This document shows, piece after piece, positions 56,773 through 64,000 of a stretch of DNA of 64,000 nucleotides (positions are counted from its first letter, which is position 1; each line of letters opens with the position of its first letter). The DNA lies in NCBI RefSeq assembly GCF_937425535.1, contig NZ_OW485601.1, positions 3,083,501 to 3,147,500 on the forward strand, read 5' to 3'. The position numbers and the translations under genes are program-made. Source of the DNA: Rhodovastum atsumiense. GTDB lineage: Bacteria > Pseudomonadota > Alphaproteobacteria > Acetobacterales > Acetobacteraceae. A model generated the notes under the pieces. It was not told the origin of the DNA and did no database searches. It saw only the letters and a program-made list of their open reading frames with translations.

Positions 56773-57531
56773 ATGCTCGAAACCCAGCCCCAGCCCGAAC
56801 CGCAGTCACAACAGTCGCAAGCGCAGCCGCAATCCCCGCCCCAGGCCCGGGCGCCCCGCTTCGGCTCGGCCGAGATCACGGCGCTGTCGCATCTCTATCG
56901 GGGCGAACTGTATCGCAGCACCATGTGGCGCAACCGCCTGGATGCTACCACCAACTGGGCGGTGGTCTCGACCGGGATCGCGCTGTCGCTGACCTTCAGC
57001 CACGAGACCGCCTCGCCGCTGCCACTGGTCCTGGTCGGTCTGCTGGTGGCGGTGTTCCTGCGCATCGAGGCCCGCCGCTACCGCTTCTTCGATTTCTGGC
57101 GGGTGCGGGCGCATATCCTGGAAACCCAGTTCTTCGGCCCGATCCTGCTCGGCCAGGGCGTGCAGATCGACAACCACTGGAACGAGATCCTCTACCAGGA
57201 CTACCAGGCGCCCCGCCTGCACATCACCTTCGCCGATGCGCTGGGACGGCGGCTGCGCAAGAACTATGGCTGGATCTTCATCATCCAGGCGGTGGCCTAT
57301 GTCGGCAAGCTGGTGATCCATCCCACGCCGATCGCCTCGGTCGGCGACCTGTGGGCGCGCGCCGCCATCGGGCCGATTCCCGGTCCGGTGGTGCTGCTCT
57401 GCGGCCTGCTGTTCCATGGAGGCCTGCTCGTCATCGCGGTGGTGACGCTGCGCGGAGGGCGGGGACGGGGACGGTCCCGGGAACAGCCGACGGTCGACCG
57501 CGTGCTCGAACTGGCGCGGCGGGCGGCCTGA
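56773..57531 (+). CDS. DUF2270 membrane protein
   Basis: 252 aa. A Gln/Pro-rich N-terminus (residues 4-28), then LSHLYRGELYRSTMWRNRLDATTNWAV in part, two close helices (about 58-95), a soluble block with RVRAHILETQFFGPIL and NHWNEILYQDY, and two C-terminal helices. Matches the DUF2270 family. Function unknown. Its last 101 nt overlap the convergent iron permease gene. Confidence 0.82.
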   Translation: MLETQPQPEPQSQQSQAQPQSPPQARAPRFGSAEITALSHLYRGELYRSTMWRNRLDATTNWAVVSTGIALSLTFSHETASPLPLVLVGLLVAVFLRIEARRYRFFDFWRVRAHILETQFFGPILLGQGVQIDNHWNEILYQDYQAPRLHITFADALGRRLRKNYGWIFIIQAVAYVGKLVIHPTPIASVGDLWARAAIGPIPGPVVLLCGLLFHGGLLVIAVVTLRGGRGRGRSREQPTVDRVLELARRAA

Positions 57532-59101
57532 ACCGGGCCACGCGGGCCAGCAGCACCACCGGCACCAGCCCCGCCGCGACGATCGCCAGCGCCGCCACCG
57601 CCCCGTCCTCGTAGGTGCCGCGCACCGCCTCGCCATAGAGCGCGGTGGCCAGCGTCTCCAGGTTCAGCGGCCGCAGCAGCAGGGTCGCCGGCAGCTCCTT
57701 CATTGCGTCGATGAACACCAGCAGCGCGGCGGCGGGCAGGGCGGGGGCCAGCAGGGGCAGGTGGATGCGCGCGAACAGCGTGAAGCTGCGCGCGCCGAGG
57801 CTGCGGGCGCAGATGTCCATCTCGCGGCCGAGGGTCGCATACGCCGCGTCCACCGCGCCCACGGGAATGGCCAGGAAGCGCACGAGATAGGCCAGCACCA
57901 CCGCCGCCACCGAGCCCGACAGCACCGGTGCGGCGGCCAGCGGCCAGGTCGCCTGCAGCAGCGTATCCACCCCGCCCAGCGCCACCACCAGCCCGACCGC
58001 GATCACCCCGCCCGGCATGGCATAGCCCAGCATGGCCAGCAGCAGCGGGAAGCGGCCATGCCCGATCCGCGCGCAGAACGCCACCAGCAGGGCGCCGAGC
58101 AGCGTTGCCGCGGCCGCCAGCGCGGCCAGCAGCGCGCTCGCCCCGGTCCAGGCGGCCAGTTCCGCCGGCAGGCCGTGGGCGGCGACGCGCGTCCAACTCG
58201 ACCACGCCAGATGCGCCGCCGGGGCGGCGAAGCCCAGGCCCACCGGCACCGCGCAGGCCAGCGTCGCCGCGGCCCCCGGCAGGCCACGCAGGCGCACGGG
58301 CGCAGGGGGGCGGCTGCCGGGGGCGGCCGCCGCAGCCCGCCGGCCCCAGCGTTCCAGGGCCATCACCCCGGCCACCAGCAGCAGCAGCGCCAGGGCCAGT
58401 TGCGCCGCGCCTTCCAGCGAGGACCGGGTGAGCCAGGTGACCGAGATCGCCACCGTCAGCGTCCGCACCCCGAGGAATTCACTCGCGCCGATGTCGTTCA
58501 GCGCCTCCAGCAGTGCCAGGCTGATACCGACCGCGATCGCCGGCCGGGCCATCGGCAGCCCCACCCGCCACAGCAGCATCGATCCGGAGGCGCCCAGGCT
58601 GCGCGCCGCGTTCATCAGCTCGGCGCCCTGGCTGGCCAGGGCGATGCGGACGTTGAGGTAGACATAGGGGTAGAGCACGCCGCCGAGCAGCAGCACGCAG
58701 CCCCCGGTCGAGCGCAGGTCCGGCAGCAGCGGGCCATGCCCGGACCCTCCCCACAGCGTGCGCAGCGCCGCCTGTACCGGACCCGCTGGGTGCAGCAGGT
58801 CGAGCCAGGCATAGGCGCTGATATAGGTCGGCACCGCGAGCGGCAGCAGCAGCGCCCAGGACAGCACGCCCCGCCCGGGGAAATCGTGCCAGGCAACCAG
58901 CCATGCGGCCCCGGTGCCGAGCGCCCCCGCCACCACGCCCACGCCGAGCAGCAGCACCAGCGTCTGCTGCAGGGCATCGGGCAGGACGTAGCCGGCCAGA
59001 TGCGGCCATAATGCCCCCGATCCTTGCGCGGCCAGGATCGCCAGGGCCGCGACCGGCAACGCCACCAGGGACGCGACCCCGGTGGCGGCGACACGCAGCA
59101 C
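57431..59101 (-). CDS. Iron(III) ABC transporter permease (FbpB type)
   Basis: 556 aa, two fused permease halves of about six helices each. EAA-like loops are visible in AARSLGASGSMLLWRVGLPMARPA and in the second half near ICARSLGARSFTLFARIHLPLLAPA. These are typical for FbpB/SfuB, which import Fe3+ from the periplasm. GTG start 9 nt after the substrate-binding gene. The C-terminal 35 residues (after the last helix) are Pro/Arg-rich and lie in the overlap with DUF2270. No ATPase gene follows. Confidence 0.88.
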   Translation of the reverse strand: MLRVAATGVASLVALPVAALAILAAQGSGALWPHLAGYVLPDALQQTLVLLLGVGVVAGALGTGAAWLVAWHDFPGRGVLSWALLLPLAVPTYISAYAWLDLLHPAGPVQAALRTLWGGSGHGPLLPDLRSTGGCVLLLGGVLYPYVYLNVRIALASQGAELMNAARSLGASGSMLLWRVGLPMARPAIAVGISLALLEALNDIGASEFLGVRTLTVAISVTWLTRSSLEGAAQLALALLLLVAGVMALERWGRRAAAAAPGSRPPAPVRLRGLPGAAATLACAVPVGLGFAAPAAHLAWSSWTRVAAHGLPAELAAWTGASALLAALAAAATLLGALLVAFCARIGHGRFPLLLAMLGYAMPGGVIAVGLVVALGGVDTLLQATWPLAAAPVLSGSVAAVVLAYLVRFLAIPVGAVDAAYATLGREMDICARSLGARSFTLFARIHLPLLAPALPAAALLVFIDAMKELPATLLLRPLNLETLATALYGEAVRGTYEDGAVAALAIVAAGLVPVVLLARVARFRPPAAPVRARGRPSAVPGTVPVPALRAASPPR

Positions 59102-59110
59102 GAGAGCCGG

Positions 59111-60148
59111 CTAGCGATCGAGCCCGGCGCGATCGACCGCCAGGCTGGCCGCCTCGCGCCGCGCCGCGATCTCCGTCAGCGGGGTCTCGTCGACGCGCAG
59201 CGTGCCGAACGAGGCGACGATCGGGTTCAGCGCCACGCCTTGACGCACCGGATATTCGAAATTCGCCTCGGCGAAGCTTTGTTGCGCCGCGGGCGAGGTC
59301 AGGAATTCCAGCAGCTTCACCGCTTCCTCGCGGTTCGGCGCATGTCGCGCGACCGCCGCCCCGGAGACGTTCACATGCGTGCCTCCGCCATCGGCGAAGC
59401 CGGGCAGCACCACCCGCACCGCCTCGCCCCAGCGCTTCTGCTCGGCACCGCCCGCGCCCGAAAGCATCAGCCCGCCGTAATAGGTGTTGGCCAGCCCGAC
59501 ATCGCATTGCCCGGCGAGGATGTCGCGCGCCACGTCGCGATCGCCGCCGGCGGGGCGGCGGGCGAGATTGGCCTTGAGCCCGGCCAGGTAGGTATCCAGC
59601 CAGGCGGCATCGTGATGGGCCAGCAGGGCGGCGAACAGCGCGGTGTTGTAGGGATGCTGGCCGCTGCGCAGGCATAACCGGCCTTTCCAGCGCGGATCGG
59701 CGAGGTTCTCATAGGTCAGCGTCGTGTCCGGCACCCGTTCCTTCGAGACCATGATCGCGCGGGCGCGCAGCGACAGCGCGAACCAGTGCCCGCCCGGATC
59801 GCGCAGGCCCGAGGGGATCGCCGCCTCGACCGCCGCCGAGCGCACCGGTTGGGTCAGGCCGCGTTTGGCGAGGTCGCTCAGATTGCCGATGTCCACCACG
59901 ATCATCAGGTCGGCGGGCGAGCGTGCCCCTTCGGCCTGCACCCGCTCGGCCAGTCCGCCCTGCAGGAATACCGTGTTCACCTGCACGCCGGTCGCCTGGG
60001 TGTAGGCGGCCAGCAACGGCTTGATCAGCCCCGGTTCGCGCGTGGTGTAGAGGTTGACCTCGGCGGCGCTGGCCGCGTTGCGGCCGGTGCCGCTGGCGAC
60101 GCCGAACAGGACGAGCGCCGCGATGGCGGCACGCAGGGCTGGCAACAT
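59111..60148 (-). CDS. Iron(III) ABC transporter substrate-binding protein (FbpA type)
   Basis: 345 aa. Signal peptide ends about ASA (26-28). EVNLYTTREPGLIKPLLAAY, ADLMIVVDIGNL, LADPRWKGRLCLRSGQHPYN and VGLANTYYGGL are family marks; the paired Tyr in NTYYG coordinate Fe3+. Located in the periplasm and partner of the permease that follows. A Fur-like box lies directly upstream, so expression should rise on iron limitation. Confidence 0.9.
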   Translation of the reverse strand: MLPALRAAIAALVLFGVASGTGRNAASAAEVNLYTTREPGLIKPLLAAYTQATGVQVNTVFLQGGLAERVQAEGARSPADLMIVVDIGNLSDLAKRGLTQPVRSAAVEAAIPSGLRDPGGHWFALSLRARAIMVSKERVPDTTLTYENLADPRWKGRLCLRSGQHPYNTALFAALLAHHDAAWLDTYLAGLKANLARRPAGGDRDVARDILAGQCDVGLANTYYGGLMLSGAGGAEQKRWGEAVRVVLPGFADGGGTHVNVSGAAVARHAPNREEAVKLLEFLTSPAAQQSFAEANFEYPVRQGVALNPIVASFGTLRVDETPLTEIAARREAASLAVDRAGLDR

Positions 60149-60159
60149 GGCTTCCTCAT

Positions 60160-60178
60160 AATGCGACTTATTCGCATT
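60160..60178 (-). promoter_or_regulatory. Fur-like iron box of the iron ABC operon
   Basis: On the minus strand AATGCGAATAAGTCGCATT, a 19-nt palindrome with one mismatched pair, 12 nt before the start codon and next to the GAGGAAG ribosome site. Overlap with the translation start region would suit repression by an iron regulator. Confidence 0.65.
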
Positions 60179-60210
60179 ACTAGCTGAATGGAGATCGCCG
60201 GTCAGCCCTT

Positions 60211-60231
60211 CCTCACGTTTTCGTGATATTT
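60211..60231. repeat. 21-nt palindromic element, copy 2
   Basis: Identical to 35727-35747, with TCACG-TTTT-CGTGA and TATTT. It lies 63 nt before the iron-binding protein start on the minus strand. Confidence 0.45.
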
Positions 60232-60269
60232 CTGTGCGCGATCTGTACCGCGCCCGAACGCTCAAGGAT

Positions 60270-60345
60270 GTAGGGCGGACGCAGTCCGCCAACGCAGGAT
60301 TTCGCAAGGTGGCCGGCTTGCGTTGGCGGACTGCGTCCGCCCTAC
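60270..60345. repeat. REP-like palindromic element, GTAGGGCGGA type (copy 2)
   Basis: 76 nt with outer arms GTAGGGCGGA and TCCGCCCTAC. Inside: CGCAGTCCGCC and GGCCGGCTTGCGTTGGCGGA. The 3' 35 nt differ from copy 1 (22401-22475) at one position only. Confidence 0.8.
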
Positions 60346-60389
60346 ATTTGCGACAGTTACGAAGCCATGCTTCGCTCTAAAGGGATAGC

Positions 60390-61409
60390 TCAGTCTTCCT
60401 TCAGTGCGTGGCGCAATCCCGGCCGGCGGTGGCCGGCGCGTCCTTCGGTGGTGTCGGCGCCGGCCAGCGCATCCAGCACCGCTTCCTGCGTTGCCTCGGC
60501 GACGGCCTGGAACAGCAGGTCGAGTTTCGGTTCCGCCACGACGCGTTGCGGCAGCAGGTCGGATTTGGCCGCGTGCGGCACCCGGTTGCCGGTGGTGAAG
60601 CCCACGAACACGTCGCCGCTGCCATGGCCCCAGAAGCTGCCGCAGCGCGCGAGTCCGACGCCGGCGCGGCGGATGACCCGCCTGAGCTGGCGATGGTCGA
60701 CCGGCACGTCCGTTGCCACCACCACGATCACCGACCCCGCTTCCGGCACCTGCACCGAGGCCGGGTCCGGCGCGCGCCCATCCGGCAGCCGCAGGTCGCC
60801 CACCCGCCCGAAATTGGCGAGCACCAGCACCCCCAGCGTGTGTGCCACCTTGTCGAGCGCCACCACGCGGGAGGCGCTGCCGATGCCGCCCTTGAAGCCG
60901 AAGCAGCTCATGCCGGCGCCGGCGCCCACCGCGCCGTTGGCGAATTCCTCTTCCGCCGAGCCCAGCGCCATGAAGGCGTCGGTCGGCGTCACCAGCATCG
61001 CCTGGATGTCGGAGAGGTAGCCGTCGTTGCACTCGCACACCACCGGGTTGACGGTGGTGGTCCAGCGGCCGATTTCCGGATTGGTCTGCAGCGCGTTCCG
61101 GATCAGGGCGTTGGCGCAGGCCGGCACCGAGAAGGTGTTGGTCAGCAGGATCGGCGTTTCCAACTGGCCCAGTTCCTCGACCTGCATCAGGCCGATGCTC
61201 TTGCCGAAGCCGTTCAGCACGTCGGCTGCCGCGACCAGCTTGTCGCGAAAGATGTCGCCGTCATGCGGGACGATGGCAGTGACGCCGGTGCACACGTCGC
61301 CCTCGACCACCGTTGCGTGGCCGACCCGAACGCCGGCCACGTCGGCGATGGTGTTGCGTGGGCCGGTCGGCAGTTTGCCGCAGGCCAGTCCCAGATCCCT
61401 CGCCCTCAT
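60390..61409 (-). CDS. DmpA/P1-family aminopeptidase
   Basis: 339 aa. Self-processing N-terminal nucleophile peptidase of the DmpA (S58/P1) family. Expected cleavage is between G225 and S226 in EAGSVIVVVATD, which frees the catalytic Ser as the N-terminus of the beta subunit. Other marks are TGPRNTIADVAGVRVGHATV and NDGYLSDIQ, KGGIGSASR. No signal peptide. May hydrolyse D- or beta-amino-acid peptides. ATG giving MRARDLG chosen. Confidence 0.88.
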   Translation of the reverse strand: MRARDLGLACGKLPTGPRNTIADVAGVRVGHATVVEGDVCTGVTAIVPHDGDIFRDKLVAAADVLNGFGKSIGLMQVEELGQLETPILLTNTFSVPACANALIRNALQTNPEIGRWTTTVNPVVCECNDGYLSDIQAMLVTPTDAFMALGSAEEEFANGAVGAGAGMSCFGFKGGIGSASRVVALDKVAHTLGVLVLANFGRVGDLRLPDGRAPDPASVQVPEAGSVIVVVATDVPVDHRQLRRVIRRAGVGLARCGSFWGHGSGDVFVGFTTGNRVPHAAKSDLLPQRVVAEPKLDLLFQAVAEATQEAVLDALAGADTTEGRAGHRRPGLRHALKED

Positions 61410-61596
61410 GTCCGCTCCCGGTCCGTATTCGTCGCAACGGTAACGAGGATGCCGCACCCGCGGCAAGGACGGGCACGACGCACGAACGCCAGGGCACGGG
61501 GCAGGGGGCGGTGGCCAAAGCCAAAAGTTGAAGCGGGATGGTGGAACAGGCCGTTTTTCGCGATATCGCCATCCGTCTGCCGTGCGGGGCGTCGCG

Positions 61597-62454
61597 CTAC
61601 ATCGCGGTGCGGCCGGCGGAGCGTGCCGCCACCGGGATGGGCATGGCCCGGTAGGTGTCCAGCGAGCGTCCCGCGCCGCCGCCCGGCATCGGCAGGATGC
61701 GGGCTGAATCCGACCGGTTCGACAGCATGAACCCTCCTCCGGTGCCGGTGCCGGTGCCGGCGGAGGCGGGCGTGGCCGGGCGTTGTGTCGCCGCCCAGGC
61801 GGCCGCCAGTTTGCTTCGTGTCGCTTCCAGCCTGGCCTGTTCGGTTTCTTCCGCGCGCTTCTTCGCGTCAGGCCAGATCGCCATCACCCGGCGCTGGTAG
61901 GGCTCGCCCCGTTCGGGGGTGGCCGAGTGGTAATAGGCGGTCGCCTTTTCCCATGTGCCGGTCTGCGATTTCAGTTGCGTCAGGAAGCGCGCCGCGTAGC
62001 GCGTGTTTTCCGCCGGATCGAAGGCCTGTTCGAGCGAGGTGAAGGCGGTCGGGTGATACATCAGGTTCACCTGCATGCAGCCCACGTCGATCGAGCGCAT
62101 GCCCTTGGCCTGCAATGCCTTCACCGCCGCGATGGCTTCGGCCTTGGTCTGGAAGACGTAGTCGGCGCCTTCGGCATTGAAGCTCCAGGGCCAGGGACGC
62201 GTCTGCCCGTCGGGGGCGGTGCGCCCACTTTCGACGCGCCCGATCGCCGCCATCAGGTGTTCTGGAATTCCCGCCATGCGTTCGGTATCGCGAATGGCGG
62301 CGTCGCATTGCAGCCAGGGCGGCAATGCGGCTTGCGGCGTTGGCCGTGCCACCAGCCCTGGCCGTTGGGCGAAGCCCGGCCGTGACATGGGCCAGGGCTC
62401 GGCTGCGGCAAAAGACGGGGCCAAAATGAGAACGGCCATGAAAATTTTACGCAT
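61597..62454 (-). CDS. Lytic transglycosylase (SLT domain)
   Basis: 285 aa. Signal peptide (residues 1-18, after AAA). Catalytic E75 in IGRVESGRTA, then GCMQVNLMYHP and the ENTRYAARFL block of SLT enzymes. The last 60 residues are low complexity, encoded in part by GGTGCC repeats at 61741-61760 (Gly-Thr run). Cuts peptidoglycan in the periplasm; may serve a secretion or flagellar system but none is in the window. Confidence 0.86.
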   Translation of the reverse strand: MRKIFMAVLILAPSFAAAEPWPMSRPGFAQRPGLVARPTPQAALPPWLQCDAAIRDTERMAGIPEHLMAAIGRVESGRTAPDGQTRPWPWSFNAEGADYVFQTKAEAIAAVKALQAKGMRSIDVGCMQVNLMYHPTAFTSLEQAFDPAENTRYAARFLTQLKSQTGTWEKATAYYHSATPERGEPYQRRVMAIWPDAKKRAEETEQARLEATRSKLAAAWAATQRPATPASAGTGTGTGGGFMLSNRSDSARILPMPGGGAGRSLDTYRAMPIPVAARSAGRTAM

Positions 62455-62590
62455 GGGATTGACGCTATACGCACCCGGATTAATCCGGAGTAATCACCAC
62501 TCCCGGCGCTCGCGAATGGGTGAAATCGGTCAAGCCTGTGCTTGCCGTGGAGCTTCGCATTCATACGGATGCTGCATTGCGAAATATCAC

Positions 62591-62619
62591 TTGCATCCGT
62601 CGGACAAGCTGCGTATCTT
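62591..62619 (+). promoter_or_regulatory. Putative promoter of the candidate sRNA
   Basis: TTGCAT (62591-62596), 17-nt spacer, TATCTT (62614-62619). Moderate match to sigma70. Transcription would begin near 62626, at the first hairpin. Confidence 0.45.
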
Positions 62620-62625
62620 GTGCGT

Positions 62626-62710
62626 CGCAGCAAGGCGGTGACGCCGGGCTGCTTTCTTGGACGTTTCCTCCCTAAACTTGGCGGCACGATGACGTGCCGC
62701 CATTTTTTTT
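62626..62710 (+). ncRNA. Candidate trans-acting small RNA with anti-Shine-Dalgarno tract
   Basis: About 85 nt. Hairpin 1: GCAGC (62627-62631)/GCTGC (62648-62652) with inner GGCG-GTGA-CGCC. Then a single-stranded pyrimidine-rich stretch TTTCCTCCCTAAAC (62664-62677), complementary to ribosome sites. Then an intrinsic terminator. This layout (hairpin, CCTCCC linker, terminator) is typical of alphaproteobacterial regulatory RNAs. Confidence 0.55.
62679..62710 (+). terminator. Intrinsic terminator of the candidate sRNA
   Basis: Stem TGGCGGCACG / CGTGCCGCCA with tetraloop ATGA, then eight T residues (62703-62710). The clearest rho-independent terminator in the window, and not at the end of any plus-strand protein gene. 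Confidence 0.85.
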
Positions 62711-62795
62711 GTCCCGAGGACCGTCCGGGGCGTTGCTGTAAAACGATTGAATCCCCGAGGGTTGCATCAAGGCCGATGAGGCTTTGCCGGAGCTT

Positions 62796-63668
62796 TCAGC
62801 GCGTGCGCAACTGCGCGCCGGCTTTCGTGAGTGCCACGATCATCGTGGTCACGTCCTGTTGCACTTGCGTGAAGGCCGGCAGTTTTTCCATGCGCGCCTC
62901 GTCCATGTAGAGCGGGCGGCAGATTTCCACCTGCACGGCATGCACGCCCTCGCGCGGGCGGCCGTAATGGCGGGTGATGAAGCCGCCGGCATAAGGATCG
63001 TTGCGCCGCACCCGGTAGCCCAGCCCGCCCAGCGCTTCCTCGGCCGCGCGCAACACCCGCGGCGCGCAGGCGGTGCCGTGCGCGTCGCCCAGCACGAAAT
63101 CCGCGGCCGCGGCCGGCGAAGTGGAATTGCCCGGCATGGAATGACAATCCACCAGCAGGCAGACGCCGAACCGCCGTCGCGTTTCCTCGATCAGCTCCCG
63201 CAGCGCCGCATGGAACGGCTCCCAGTACAGCCGGATCCGTCGTTCCGCCTCGGCAAAACGCAGCTTGCGCCGGTAGATGCTCTCGCCCGAGGACACCACG
63301 CGCGCGATCGTTCCGAGCCCCGCGCTGACCCGCGCGCTGGCGGTGTTCACCCAGGGCGGCAGGTCTTCCTCGAACATCGCGGGGTCGAGTTCCCAGGCCT
63401 CGCGGTTGGCATCGCAGAAGGCGCGCGGGAAGGTGGCCGCGAGCAGGGGGGCCCCATGGTCGGGGGCGGTGGCGAACAGCTCGTCGACGAAGCCGTCCTC
63501 GCTGCGTCGCAGCGCCAGGGCATCGAGCCGCGCGGCGGCGACGAACTCGGCGGGGTAGTCGCGGCCCGAGTGCGGCGAGGCAAACACCACCGGCACCGCC
63601 TGCACCACCGGGTGGGCGAGAGTCACGGGAGGAGATGCGGCCGCCGGGGGGACGATCGGCAGGTCCAT
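62796..63668 (-). CDS. N-formylglutamate amidohydrolase family protein
   Basis: 290 aa. FGase fold: FASPHSGRDYP near the N-terminus, CDANREAWELDP, LLVDCHSMPG with metal ligands, and GGFITRHYGRP. Hydrolyses N-formylglutamate in histidine breakdown, or related N-acyl amino acids; no hut genes are in the window, so the substrate is open. ATG giving MDLPIVP is used. Confidence 0.88.
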   Translation of the reverse strand: MDLPIVPPAAASPPVTLAHPVVQAVPVVFASPHSGRDYPAEFVAAARLDALALRRSEDGFVDELFATAPDHGAPLLAATFPRAFCDANREAWELDPAMFEEDLPPWVNTASARVSAGLGTIARVVSSGESIYRRKLRFAEAERRIRLYWEPFHAALRELIEETRRRFGVCLLVDCHSMPGNSTSPAAAADFVLGDAHGTACAPRVLRAAEEALGGLGYRVRRNDPYAGGFITRHYGRPREGVHAVQVEICRPLYMDEARMEKLPAFTQVQQDVTTMIVALTKAGAQLRTR

Positions 63669-63765
63669 GGCGGTGATTGAAGCCGCACCGCGAGCGGGGA
63701 GCAATCAGAAGAAGTAGCCCGACGGCTCACGGATCTGCCGCCGGCCAGTCTTCCGGCCGACCGGT

Positions 63766-64000
63766 CTACCGTCCGTGCCAGACCGGCTTGCGCTTGGCCA
63801 CGAAGGCGCGGGCGGCGTTGTGGAAATCCTCGGTTTCCACGAAGCCGTTCACGCCGGCGTGCTCCTCGGGCGTGATCGGCAACGGTCCGCGCAGCTTGCG
63901 CAGCGCCGCCTTGTGGAAGCGCGCCGAAAGCGGGCTGCCCTCGCCGATGCGCCGGGCCAGCGCCAGCGCCTCGGCCTCCACCGCCGCGTCGGAAACCACG
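63766..64000 (-). CDS. Enoyl-CoA hydratase/isomerase family protein (partial)
   Basis: Only the last 77 codons are inside the window; the gene runs beyond the right edge. The sequence (EALALARRIGEGSPLSARFHKAALRK in part, ETEDFHNAARAFVAKRKPVWHG) is the typical C-terminus of crotonase-fold enzymes: trimerisation helix and FxxKRxPxW/F-G end. The active site lies outside, so the reaction is not known. Confidence 0.82.
   Translation of the reverse strand, partial: VVSDAAVEAEALALARRIGEGSPLSARFHKAALRKLRGPLPITPEEHAGVNGFVETEDFHNAARAFVAKRKPVWHGR

Larger units (their letters stand above)
62455..62795. other. Intergenic region with candidate sRNA
   Basis: 341 nt between two minus-strand genes. The plus strand carries a promoter-like pair, two hairpins and a T8 terminator (see the ncRNA entry). 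The left part (62455-62590) should hold the transglycosylase promoter; no clear boxes. Confidence 0.5.

Noticed and set aside
61741-61760. GGTGCC tandem repeat inside the lytic transglycosylase gene
   Set aside because: Only about three units; encodes a flexible Gly-Thr tail and is unlikely to be a phase-variable tract.

Overview
The window is about 64 kb of very GC-rich DNA with tightly packed genes and many 4-nt ATGA/GTGA overlaps. The gene content points to an alphaproteobacterium, most likely Acetobacteraceae/Rhodospirillales: a MipZ-type ParA ATPase, an HdaA-type DnaA paralogue with a clamp motif, a tiny aa3-oxidase subunit IV, EipB (DUF1849), sdhCDAB order, and a purMN / CDP-alcohol transferase / PerM / hdaA / ppk1 / ppx neighbourhood. 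Taxonomy is an inference; there is no rRNA in the window.

Layout. 0-4.2 kb: yicC-gmk-methyltransferase operon (minus), then an SDR and a metallo-beta-lactamase-fold hydrolase. 4.4-9.7 kb: a five-gene catabolic-looking operon (NodB-type deacetylase, carboxymuconolactone-decarboxylase-like, FAH-family, MFS, alpha/beta hydrolase) facing a LysR regulator. 9.8-11.2 kb: a divergent pair closely resembling E. coli bdcR/bdcA. 11.2-26.8 kb: housekeeping genes (ABC-F ATPase, ndk, purN/purM, phospholipid synthase, PerM, hdaA, ppk1, ppx, rnd, corA, aspS). 27-30.9 kb: an Nramp-type transporter with an altered metal motif, eipB, queE-queD.

30.9-45.1 kb is the accessory part, with repeated drops in GC. It holds a metQ-cupin-SDR operon, a lone GIY-YIG protein, a YeiH-type exporter with a 47-aa membrane partner, and an enolase gene preceded by a clear fluoride riboswitch. 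Next come divergent oxyR/katG, then a run of five minus-strand genes (DUF1488-like, beta-flower repeat protein, Arg-rich peptide, proteasome-like Ntn hydrolase with a T1/D17/K33 triad, 74-aa conserved hypothetical), cspA, small unknown genes and a decayed second copy of the katG 3' end. It closes at tRNA-Thr(CGU).

45.2-64 kb: mipZ, pqiABC (MCE lipid transport), a tyrosine phosphatase, sdhCDAB, asd, bfd/bfr with a Fur-like box, DUF2270, an iron ABC transporter lacking its ATPase (also with a Fur-like box), a DmpA-type peptidase, a lytic transglycosylase, a probable small RNA with an anti-Shine-Dalgarno tract, N-formylglutamate amidohydrolase, and the end of an enoyl-CoA hydratase cut by the window edge.

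Two families of interspersed palindromic repeats lie between genes: a mosaic of GGGC-type hairpins (five copies) and a GTAGGGCGGA-type REP (two full copies and one partial). The most interesting items are the fluoride-riboswitch enolase, the proteasome-like hydrolase with its companions, the katG remnant and the candidate sRNA.
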